Shown here: positions 8,098-15,273 of the stretch, one piece after another
How the letters are laid out: each line of letters starts with the position of its first letter
How positions within the stretch are numbered: position 1 is the stretch's first letter
DNA from: an uncultured Flavobacteriaceae bacterium
GTDB lineage: Bacteria; Bacteroidota; Bacteroidia; Flavobacteriales; Flavobacteriaceae
Length of the DNA: 48,015 nt
Reading direction: 5' to 3'
NCBI GenBank assembly: GCA_938010765.1
Contig: CALLVX010000082.1
Location: 1 to 48,015, forward strand
Notes under the pieces: model-generated
The model's database searches: none
The model's input: the letters and a program-made list of their open reading frames with translations, nothing else
What the model was told of the DNA's origin: nothing
Program-made: the position numbers and the translations under genes

Positions 8098-8312
8098 AGG
8101 TGTTAATTTACGGTTCCTTTTCGAATGTAGCAATAGTATTTGAAGGCTAAGGCAATAAGCTTTTATTTCTAAATTATCAGTATTGTTCAACTTCTATATG
8201 AAGTGTTTTCTGGTCGCTGAAAGTATGTTTGTATACAAATAAACAGCTTCTTCATATATAGCGGTACGGGTGCTAAAGACTAAAGAATCAATGGAAAAAC
8301 AGTTAAGGGTGG

Positions 8313-8336
8313 TGTACAAAAATGTACAGGTGTACC
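8313..8336. promoter_or_regulatory. TGTACA repeat cluster, candidate operator
   Basis: The palindrome TGTACA occurs at 8313-8318 and again at 8323-8328, exactly 10 bp apart, followed by TGTACC at 8331-8336. It lies just upstream of a -7-like TAGTTTTG (8352-8359) before the lipoprotein gene at 8399. The one-turn spacing suggests a protein binding site, but this is inference. Confidence 0.35.
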
Positions 8337-8398
8337 CAGCGGGACTTGAAGTAGTTTTGAGTGGTGTAATTTAGGTCTATAAATTTAAAAGTAGCACT

Positions 8399-8854
8399 AT
8401 GAGAAAAACTGTATGGCTTTTGGCCAGCTTGCTGATTGCATTGAATAGTTCCTGCAAGTCTGACGATAATGCGGAGGGCGAAGTAACCAATGGGCAAGGA
8501 ATTGCTAGAAACTATCAAGGCACTTGGTCCTCGACCCTGCCGTCTAAGACTTATGAAAATCTTGCGATTTCTGCTAGGGTCAATGAGACCGATGACCCCA
8601 AGGTGTTCAAGGGTGAATTCTTTTTTAGCGCAACACTTACTTCTTGTTGTAATAGTGGAGAAAACGATGGTCTACTAACTTTTGAGATTGATGGAAAAAC
8701 GGTAACCAAGTTTAGATATGATGATCGTGTACTATCCTGTAGTGGTATTTTCGAGGGAACAGGTAGTATTGGCGACGATGGGAAAATAACGATCAACTTC
8801 AGTGGTTCCGACTGTGAAGGTGAACATACCGAAGGACTTTTGATCTTCAGATAA
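8399..8854 (+). CDS. small lipoprotein of unknown function
   Basis: I do not recognise a family. The 151 residues begin with a lipoprotein signal (RKTVWLLASLLIALNSSCKS) whose lipobox Cys is residue 19. The mature part has a Gln/Gly-containing linker and then a beta-rich region with four further Cys residues (in SCCNSG, LSCSG and SDCEG), so disulfide bonds are plausible. Many Asp, Gly and Ser residues and alternating strands suggest a lipocalin-like or other small barrel, but this is a guess. The start is supported by the signal peptide and by a -7-like element 40 bp upstream. A strong hairpin terminator follows. Confidence 0.7.
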   Translation: MRKTVWLLASLLIALNSSCKSDDNAEGEVTNGQGIARNYQGTWSSTLPSKTYENLAISARVNETDDPKVFKGEFFFSATLTSCCNSGENDGLLTFEIDGKTVTKFRYDDRVLSCSGIFEGTGSIGDDGKITINFSGSDCEGEHTEGLLIFR

Positions 8855-8875
8855 CCACGCCCCAGTGTCATGAAA

Positions 8876-8905
8876 AAAGACGAGCAGACATGGTCGCTCG
8901 TCTTT
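8876..8905. terminator. bidirectional rho-independent terminator
   Basis: A perfect 10-bp stem AAAGACGAGC / GCTCGTCTTT with a 10-nt loop. It lies between the convergent lipoprotein gene (8399-8854, plus) and the acetyltransferase gene (minus) and can serve both. Confidence 0.85.
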
Positions 8906-8932
8906 CTCAATCAGTAATTTTTTAGTTGCAAT

Positions 8933-9511
8933 CTATTCTTTAAGTGACTTCATAACCTTACATGGATTCCCATAGGCTAAAATATCATCAGGGAGGTCTT
9001 TGGTCACTACCGAGCCCGCCCCGATGGTAACATTGTTACCGATACATATTCCAGGCATGATGACGGTATTTCCCCCGATCCAAACATTATCTCCGATGAT
9101 TACCTGCTTGGTCAGAGTTTGATAACGAGTGCCTTCTTCATTCGTTTTTACAATGCGTTCAGAAGCCTTCAAAGGGTGATTGGCCGTATAAATTTGAACA
9201 TAGGGGCCAATAAGCCCATTTTGTCCGACAACAATTTTGTTGTTATCAAGAAAAAAGCAATTGGCATTTATGAACGTATTTTTCCCAATACGAATGTTTT
9301 TTCCATAATCGCAGAAAAAAGGTGCTTCGATCCATACTCCCTCCCCTTTCTTTTCAAATAGGGAAGAAAGCAGTGCTGATCTCTTTGCGGTTTCCGTAGA
9401 GGCCAGCAAATTGTATTCTTGTAAAGCCCTGGCTGTATGATACATTTGCAATAGCTCGGGGTCTCTAGAGCTGTAGCACAGGCCGGCCAACATTTTCTCC
9501 TTTTCTGTCAT
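8933..9511 (-). CDS. maltose/galactoside O-acetyltransferase family protein (LacA/Maa-like)
   Basis: This 192-residue acetyl-CoA-dependent sugar O-acetyltransferase has an N-terminal Maa-type helical cap (MTEKEKMLAGLCYSSRDPEL). It is followed by a left-handed beta helix of hexapeptide repeats, for example IRIGKNTFINANC, VIIGDNVWIGGNTVI and VTIGAGSVVTKD. The catalytic His is the one in YTANHPL. Family members acetylate galactosides, maltose or glucose; the true acceptor is unknown. It follows the amidohydrolase gene by only 4 bp and probably shares its transcript, though no metabolic link between the two is obvious. Confidence 0.9.
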   Translation of the reverse strand: MTEKEKMLAGLCYSSRDPELLQMYHTARALQEYNLLASTETAKRSALLSSLFEKKGEGVWIEAPFFCDYGKNIRIGKNTFINANCFFLDNNKIVVGQNGLIGPYVQIYTANHPLKASERIVKTNEEGTRYQTLTKQVIIGDNVWIGGNTVIMPGICIGNNVTIGAGSVVTKDLPDDILAYGNPCKVMKSLKE

Positions 9512-9515
9512 GAAA

Positions 9516-10943
9516 CTAATCTCCTTCTACTGGTGGGGGACCTTCGATCATTGCTTTGTACACCTCTGTTCCTTTTCTTGTTTTGAATTCTTCTTTGACC
9601 TTGGCAATCAATTTAGGATCCTCAAAAAGGTCAACGGCCGTCATTCCCAATGCTTTGGAAGCATAGACCATCCCTTTGTGACCAATAGACATGCCGCCAC
9701 AGGCCACAACCGCCCATGAATGCCATGGTGTATCTTTGGGAGCCACGGTGACTCCAAGGTTAATGTTGGGAACGTTCCAACTTACATCACCTACATCGGT
9801 AGACCCTCCACCGGGATTCTCTTCTGTTTCCTTTAAGGGATGTATTTGACTGTCCATTCCAACCTCGGGTTTTTCGGTCGCTTTTTGAATGGCTTTTCCA
9901 AAGTTGGTCTCTTCCTCGGTATAACTAATTGGTCCTAATAGCTCAAGATTTTTTTGCATAATCTCCCCTCCGGAACGGTTGACCAAGGTTTCGTATATGC
10001 CCGATACCAATCTGATTTTGTAATCTACATTGGCCATGATGGCCGCACCTTCGGCCATTTCTTTTACCCGCTCGTATGTGGGTAACATTTTCGAGCGCTT
10101 TGGGTCCCGAACACGTACCCAAAGCTTCGCATAATCAGGTACTACATTTACGACCTGGCCGCCGTCTTGGATGTGGTAGTGAATTCGAGAACTTGGTAAG
10201 ATATGTTCCCGATAGTAGTTGATTCCCGTAGTGTACAACTCCAGAGCGTCAGAGGCACTTCGTCCGTTCCAGGGGTCTGCAGAAGCATGGGCTGTTTGCC
10301 CATAAAATTCTACTATGAAATCAATTAAAGAAAGTCCTGTTTGTACATCTGCCTCGATGCTCGAACTAGGGTGCCAGCTCAAATTCACATCTACATCGTT
10401 CCATAAACCTGCTTCGACCATCCATACTTTAGCGAAATATTTTTCCTCTGCCGGCGTGCCAAGGAATTTAATGGTGCCTTTTAATTTTCCAGCGTCCATA
10501 AGCTCTTTAATTGCAATGGCCGCCCCCAGACTAGAGGTTCCGAACATATTATGACCACAACCATGCCCTGCTGCCCCGGGAATCAATGGTTCTTTTACTG
10601 GAGAGGTCTTTTGCGATATTCCGGGTAAGGCATCAAATTCACCTAAGATACTTATCACCGGTTTTCCCGAACCATAGGTAGCGGTAAAGGCCGTTGGGAT
10701 ATTCGCTACACCCCGCGTCACGGTAAGTCCGTTTTTTTCGGCGTAGGCCGCCAATACTTCCGAGGATCTCGTTTCTTGAAAAGCGGTTTCCGCTAATCCC
10801 CAAATAGAGTCGCTTATCTTAATGAGTTCGGCCTTGTGTTTTTCTACAGAGGCCAAAACCGCCTTTTTGTTTTTGGTCATTTTTTGGGCAGAAAGCGTTA
10901 TGCTCAACAGTAGCGATAGGCCCAAGAGTGTCTTTTTTTTCAT
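9516..10943 (-). CDS. exported M20 family amidohydrolase (AbgB-like)
   Basis: This 475-residue protein has a Sec signal peptide (KKKTLLGLSLLLSITLSAQ) and an M20D amidohydrolase body. The di-metal region shows LGEFDALPG, GHGCGHNMFG and GTPAEE, and the dimerisation or lid domain follows around residues 205-320. The closest named relatives are aminobenzoyl-glutamate hydrolase subunit B and similar peptidases that cleave N-acyl or amide bonds of glutamate-type substrates. Export suggests use of external substrates in the periplasm. It is first in a two-gene unit with the sugar acetyltransferase. Confidence 0.88.
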   Translation of the reverse strand: MKKKTLLGLSLLLSITLSAQKMTKNKKAVLASVEKHKAELIKISDSIWGLAETAFQETRSSEVLAAYAEKNGLTVTRGVANIPTAFTATYGSGKPVISILGEFDALPGISQKTSPVKEPLIPGAAGHGCGHNMFGTSSLGAAIAIKELMDAGKLKGTIKFLGTPAEEKYFAKVWMVEAGLWNDVDVNLSWHPSSSIEADVQTGLSLIDFIVEFYGQTAHASADPWNGRSASDALELYTTGINYYREHILPSSRIHYHIQDGGQVVNVVPDYAKLWVRVRDPKRSKMLPTYERVKEMAEGAAIMANVDYKIRLVSGIYETLVNRSGGEIMQKNLELLGPISYTEEETNFGKAIQKATEKPEVGMDSQIHPLKETEENPGGGSTDVGDVSWNVPNINLGVTVAPKDTPWHSWAVVACGGMSIGHKGMVYASKALGMTAVDLFEDPKLIAKVKEEFKTRKGTEVYKAMIEGPPPVEGD

Positions 10944-11159
10944 TTTGTACGGTTTTCAGGTTGATAAAAGGTTTTTAAAGATACTTGATCTGAATAGATG
11001 TGTATATAAAAATCGGAAAAACATGAAATGTAAATATTTTGGTCATAGCACAATATAGTTCACTTACTGTCAGTTATTTACAAAGTGCCTTTCCCAATCG
11101 ATCTCAGATTTTCGAATGGCGACTGAAAAAGGCAGTCTCAAAACCAAAATAATAGTATC

Positions 11160-12209
11160 ATGAAAAAGCTTATCCAACCTACGCTTATGGCATGTGCAGT
11201 CCTTGTTTTAGTAGGATGTAGTGCTACCAACCAACTCACTATGGGAGCAGTTGAACCCGCTCGTGTTCACATCCCTTCAGATGTTTCAAAAATTGGTATT
11301 GTAAATCGAAGTGTACCCTCGGAAGGGAACAAAACGATCGATAAAATCGATAAAATTTTGTCCTTGGAAGGATTAAATCTCGATAAAGAAGGAGCGGAAG
11401 CTGCGGTAATGGGTCTTTCTGACGAATTGGAAAGAAGTGAGCGTTTTGAATCGATTGCCATTATTGAGAGTAGCGAGTTAGAGCGTAAAGGACTCGGGGT
11501 CTTTCCGGCAGCTTTAAATTGGAAAACGGTAGAGACCATTTGCGAGACAAATGGGGTAGAAGTGCTCTTTTCTCTTGAATTGTATGATACCGACACAAAG
11601 GTAGACTACCAGACCGCTATGGTTAAAATACCTAATAATTTAGGGGTCAAGGCCGCAGTGCCCGGCCATAAAGTGACGATAAAAACGGCTATTAAAAGTG
11701 GCTGGAGGGTTTACGACCCGCATACCAAGACGATTATTGATGCAATTACCACAAACGATTATATTACTTCAAGAGGCGAAGGTATTAACCCAATGAAGGC
11801 CGTTGAAGCGGTTATAGGAAGAAAGGAAGCTGTACTGCAGCAAAGTACCTATAGCGGAAATACCTATGCCAAGGAAACACGCCCTCGAAGAAAACGAATT
11901 TCAAGGGATTATTTTGTGAAGGGTACCAATAATTTTGAAATTGCCCAGCGAAGAGCACAGACCGGCGACTGGAAAGGAGCTGCAAACCTTTGGGAGAAGG
12001 AAGTAGCGAATTCGGATCCTAAAATTGCAGGGAGGGCCTGTTATAATATGGCTATAAGTAACGAAATTAATGGAGACCTGAACAAGGCTGTTGAATGGGC
12101 ATCAAAATCGTATAGCGATTATGAAATAAACGAGGCATTAAGATATCTGAATCTACTTCGAAGAAGAGTAGCTGAGAAAGAGCAGCTACGACAACAAAAT
12201 GCACGCTGA
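11160..12209 (+). CDS. DUF6340 family lipoprotein
   Basis: This 349-residue protein begins with a lipoprotein signal peptide whose lipobox is VLVGC (Cys20). The N-terminal half matches my recollection of the Bacteroidota DUF6340 family: a region of strands and helices that opens with EPARVHIPSDVSKIGIVNRS. The C-terminal part (about residues 262-345) looks like one or two TPR-type helical hairpins (NFEIAQRRAQTGDWKGAANL, then GRACYNMAISNEINGDLNKA). The role is unknown; an envelope lipoprotein that assembles with partners is the best description. It is a single gene followed by a terminator. Confidence 0.8.
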   Translation: MKKLIQPTLMACAVLVLVGCSATNQLTMGAVEPARVHIPSDVSKIGIVNRSVPSEGNKTIDKIDKILSLEGLNLDKEGAEAAVMGLSDELERSERFESIAIIESSELERKGLGVFPAALNWKTVETICETNGVEVLFSLELYDTDTKVDYQTAMVKIPNNLGVKAAVPGHKVTIKTAIKSGWRVYDPHTKTIIDAITTNDYITSRGEGINPMKAVEAVIGRKEAVLQQSTYSGNTYAKETRPRRKRISRDYFVKGTNNFEIAQRRAQTGDWKGAANLWEKEVANSDPKIAGRACYNMAISNEINGDLNKAVEWASKSYSDYEINEALRYLNLLRRRVAEKEQLRQQNAR

Positions 12210-12231
12210 ACACAGGGCGTAAGCGATAAAG

Positions 12232-12265
12232 AAGCCTTGTACTAGTGTGTACGAGGCTTTTTTTT
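12232..12265 (+). terminator. rho-independent terminator after the DUF6340 gene
   Basis: AAGCCTTGTAC pairs with GTACGAGGCTT (one G-U pair, 6-nt loop) and is followed by eight T. The T tract overlaps the stop codon of the convergent photolyase gene (12264-12266). Confidence 0.85.
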
Positions 12266-13574
12266 ATCCGACTGCTTCCTTGTAAATCTTTAAACAACGT
12301 TCCCTGGCCATTTTGTGATCTACAATAGGGGTAGGGTAGGTGAGATCTTGTAAATCGTTCACCCATTTATATATGTATTCTTTTTCTTTGTCAAATTTAT
12401 CAATTTGGGTCGTTGGGTTAAAAATTCGAAAGTAAGGTGCGGCATCCACACCACTACCGGCCGCCCATTGCCAATTGCCGACATTGGCACTTAAATCAAA
12501 ATCCAATAATTTTTCGGCGAAATAAGCTTCGCCCCAACGCCAATCGATCAATAAATGTTTGCAAAGAAAACTGGCAACCAACATACGAACGCGGTTATGC
12601 ATATAACCGGTGGTATTCAACTCTCGCATTCCCGCATCTACCAAGGGGTAGCCTGTTTCTCCTTTTTTCCACTTTTCGAACTCTTCTTCGTCGTTTCGCC
12701 AAGCTATGCGGTCGTATTTGGGTCGGAACGATTTATTTACTGTTTGCGGAAAATGCCATAAAATTTGCATAAAAAATTCACGCCAGATCAACTCGTTCCA
12801 AAAAACCTCATTTTCTTCGGCAATTGCCAGTTTCATCATTTTTCGAACGGAAACCGTGCCAAAACGCAAATGGGGCCCTAATCGAGAGGTGCCATTTTCC
12901 TTGGCCGGATAATTACGTGTAGCCTCGTAATTATTAATTAAATTTGAAGTTGCTGTATAGTCCAGAACCCTTATGGAAGAAGGTACAAAACCCATATTTT
13001 TCAACGAAAGAAACGGAATCGATGCGGTACGGAGCAAATTTTCTAAATAATCTTCACTTGCATGACGCCTTAAATCGCGTTCCGAATCAAAAAATGCCTT
13101 CCATTTATTTTTAAAAGGCGTATACACCACATAGGGCTTACCATCATCCTTTACAATATCATTTTTTTCAAACACCACTTGATCTTTAAACGTTTTGAAT
13201 GCAATGTCTTTACTTTTTAAAAGAGCACCGATCAATGCATCCCGGTCTTTGGCATACGGTTCGTAATCATGATTGGCATACACCTCTTGAATGCTATGTT
13301 GCTCAATGAGTTCCTTAAAAATAACCGCAGGTTGCCCATGATATAAGGCAATGCCGCTACCATAGTTTTCTTTTAGGTGCGCATTCATTTTTTCCAAGGT
13401 AGCATAAATGAAAGGTACTCTTGCGTCATCTTTTGGCAAACTTTCTAGTATTTCTTTGTCAAAAACAAAAATGGGCAACACTTTGTGACCGCTTTTTAAG
13501 GCTGCCAAAAATGCAGTATTATCGGCTAACCGAAGGTCCCTACGAAACCAGAAAATGACAATATTTTTATTCAT
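12264..13574 (-). CDS. phrB: deoxyribodipyrimidine photolyase / cryptochrome family
   Basis: The protein repairs UV pyrimidine dimers using blue light and FAD. Its 436 residues contain the N-terminal antenna-binding domain (NIVIFWFRRDLRLADNTAFL). The C-terminal FAD domain includes TGYPLVDAGMRELNTTGYMH, NRVRMLVASFL and the signature WRWGEAYFAEKLLDFD...NVGNWQW. This is class I photolyase rather than a DASH cryptochrome as far as can be seen. It is downstream of the SDR and SRPBCC genes on the same strand, a set I recall together in light-exposed flavobacteria. An inverted repeat sits in the 227-bp gap before it. Confidence 0.94.
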   Translation of the reverse strand: MNKNIVIFWFRRDLRLADNTAFLAALKSGHKVLPIFVFDKEILESLPKDDARVPFIYATLEKMNAHLKENYGSGIALYHGQPAVIFKELIEQHSIQEVYANHDYEPYAKDRDALIGALLKSKDIAFKTFKDQVVFEKNDIVKDDGKPYVVYTPFKNKWKAFFDSERDLRRHASEDYLENLLRTASIPFLSLKNMGFVPSSIRVLDYTATSNLINNYEATRNYPAKENGTSRLGPHLRFGTVSVRKMMKLAIAEENEVFWNELIWREFFMQILWHFPQTVNKSFRPKYDRIAWRNDEEEFEKWKKGETGYPLVDAGMRELNTTGYMHNRVRMLVASFLCKHLLIDWRWGEAYFAEKLLDFDLSANVGNWQWAAGSGVDAAPYFRIFNPTTQIDKFDKEKEYIYKWVNDLQDLTYPTPIVDHKMARERCLKIYKEAVG

Positions 13575-13691
13575 AAACTAGGGAATTTTAATCTCAAATG
13601 GCTTTTCAGTTCATCAAATGGCGAGGAACGGTTAACACCTTGAGATGGTATTTTTTTTCATATTCGGTCTTCGGTCTTTTGCTCACTGTCA

Positions 13692-13749
13692 CCTTGAGCG
13701 TAGTCGAAGGCCTAGGAACACACAGGGTAGGAATCGACTCCGCTCGACC
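13692..13749. repeat. inverted-repeat element (REP-like)
   Basis: The left arm CCTTGAGCGTAGTCGAAGG (13692-13710) and the right arm ATCGACTCCGCTCGACC (13733-13749) are imperfect inverted repeats that can form a hairpin. The core GAGCGnAGTCGA is the kind of short repeat I have seen scattered through many Bacteroidota genomes between genes. It lies in the 227-bp gap between the SDR gene and the photolyase gene. Confidence 0.65.
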
Positions 13750-13801
13750 TGATAAAACAGTTTTGCAACTAAATTTGACATTTGGGTTTGAATTTATTTA
13801 T

Positions 13802-14491
13802 CTAACCTACATTCAAGCTGCCTATTCCACCATCAACCGTCACCACTTGTCCGGTCATCCAACTGCTTTTGTCGCTAAGTAAAAATAGACCAATATTACC
13901 AATATCCGATACGGTACCTACGCGTTTTAAAGGGTGGCGTTCCGCCATTAATTCCCGCTTGCGGTCATTATTCAACAAACGCCCGGCCAAGGGAGTATCT
14001 ACTAAAGAAGGCGCGACCACATTTACCCGCAGTTTTGGGGCGTATTCGGCCGCCAAAGATTTGGCAAAACCTTCAATAGCACCTTTAGCGGCAGCAACGC
14101 TTGTATGAAAGGGCATTCCGGTACCAACTGCTACGGTACTGAAGAAGACCATGCTACTACCTTTGGCCATTTTTGGAGCAATTGCCTTTACCACCTTAAC
14201 CAAGGAGAAAAAGTTAAGCTGCATATCTTGTTGAAAAGTGTCTAACGACAGCATTTTAAAAGGTTTTAAGTTGATGCTACCAGGGCAATACGCAAAACCA
14301 TGTAATTGGTCGGGAAGTGCATTGAGATCTAGATCATCGGTTAACGCATCAAAAGGTATATGGGTTACATTGAGAGATCCTAGCTCTTCCGAAGTACGCG
14401 AAGCAATAAAAACAGTATGTTCGCTCGAGAGTGCCTTGGCCATTGATAGACCAATGCCATGAGATCCCCCGATTAATAAAATGTTTTTCAT
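13802..14491 (-). CDS. SDR family oxidoreductase
   Basis: This 229-residue NAD(P)-dependent short-chain dehydrogenase has the cofactor motif GGSHGIGLSMA (a TGxxxGxG variant) at residues 8-18. The catalytic Ser is in MVFFSTVAVGTG. The usual YxxxK Tyr is replaced: the segment reads HTSVAAAKGAIEGFAKSLA, so His or Thr stands at the Tyr position while Lys is kept. It may therefore not be a standard alcohol dehydrogenase. It lies 9 bp after the SRPBCC gene and upstream of photolyase, and may belong to a light-response unit. Confidence 0.85.
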   Translation of the reverse strand: MKNILLIGGSHGIGLSMAKALSSEHTVFIASRTSEELGSLNVTHIPFDALTDDLDLNALPDQLHGFAYCPGSINLKPFKMLSLDTFQQDMQLNFFSLVKVVKAIAPKMAKGSSMVFFSTVAVGTGMPFHTSVAAAKGAIEGFAKSLAAEYAPKLRVNVVAPSLVDTPLAGRLLNNDRKRELMAERHPLKRVGTVSDIGNIGLFLLSDKSSWMTGQVVTVDGGIGSLNVG

Positions 14492-14500
14492 AGGTGTTGG

Positions 14501-14998
14501 TTAAATAGACTTTATTTCTAAAAATGTCGCATGTGCCGGCAAAGTGCCAAAAATCTCTTTAAGTTTTTGCTCCCGATAGTAAAAAATCTGCCTTAGCTGT
14601 TTTTTCACTGTCAACGGATGCGCCAACCGACCCAAGAAACCAAATGGAATCTTATAATCTATGCAATCTTCCATGAGCACACCCCCTTCGATTTCTTTGA
14701 TGAAATGCTTGTGATGCCATAGAGCATAAGGCCCGAAAAGTTGTTTGTCCACAAAATAATCCCCTTCCCTTAAAGAGCATATTTCACTAACCCATTTTGT
14801 AGTAAAACCGGCAAATGGGGATACTTTGTAGTGAATAATCTGCCCTTCGAACATAGGCCGTTCTGCACCAGAGAGAATATGAAAATCCATGTGTTCCGGA
14901 GTAATGACCTTAAGATTCGCGGGGTTTGATAAAAATTCCCAAGCAGTTGGTTTATCAATAGGAAGGGCCTGCCTCGCATTGAGTTGGTAGAGTTGCAT
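14501..14998 (-). CDS. SRPBCC family (START-like) protein
   Basis: This 165-residue protein has the SRPBCC/polyketide-cyclase-like fold, a deep hydrophobic pocket for ligands. It starts with the family pattern LPIDKPTAWEFLSNPANLKVITPEHMDF and ends with the long C-terminal helix HPLTVKKQLRQIFYYREQKLKEIF. Relatives next to photolyase genes are common but have no assigned ligand. It is the first gene of the unit SRPBCC-SDR-photolyase; the start is 15 bp from a perfect -7 element on the minus strand. Confidence 0.85.
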   Translation of the reverse strand: MQLYQLNARQALPIDKPTAWEFLSNPANLKVITPEHMDFHILSGAERPMFEGQIIHYKVSPFAGFTTKWVSEICSLREGDYFVDKQLFGPYALWHHKHFIKEIEGGVLMEDCIDYKIPFGFLGRLAHPLTVKKQLRQIFYYREQKLKEIFGTLPAHATFLEIKSI

Positions 14999-15007
14999 TT
15001 ATTGGTT

Positions 15008-15061
15008 TTAAACAAAGATAAAAGCATTATTGTTTAATAAAAAAACTAATTAGTTAAACAA
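15008..15061 (-). promoter_or_regulatory. promoter with three copies of TTAAACAA upstream of SRPBCC-SDR-photolyase
   Basis: The -7 element TATCTTTG lies at 15013-15020 (minus strand). No TTG is found at the normal -33 distance. The octamer TTAAACAA occurs at 15008-15015 and 15054-15061, with its inverse TTGTTTAA at 15030-15037. A 12-bp palindrome AACTAATTAGTT is at 15044-15055. This layout suggests an operator for a regulator, possibly light- or stress-linked given the photolyase. Confidence 0.55.
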
Positions 15062-15273
15062 ATAATAAAACACTATCCCATATTGGTCCAAACATTGTTC
15101 ACTAACCGTATTAATATGGGTTCTTATAGGTATCAATGGTGCTAAGTGCGACTAATTTTGTAATTTTCACCCCATTGATTTTGTATTCCTGTTTGATATT
15201 CGATCAACGAACTTGCTACTCATTGCCAATAGGAAAAATAAATGAAAATGAATGCGCTAGGAAATAGGATACA

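Noticed and set aside
13598-13882. Plus-strand ORF of 94 aa across the SDR-photolyase gap.
   Set aside because: It runs through the REP-like inverted repeat and into the SDR gene in antisense; no family match.
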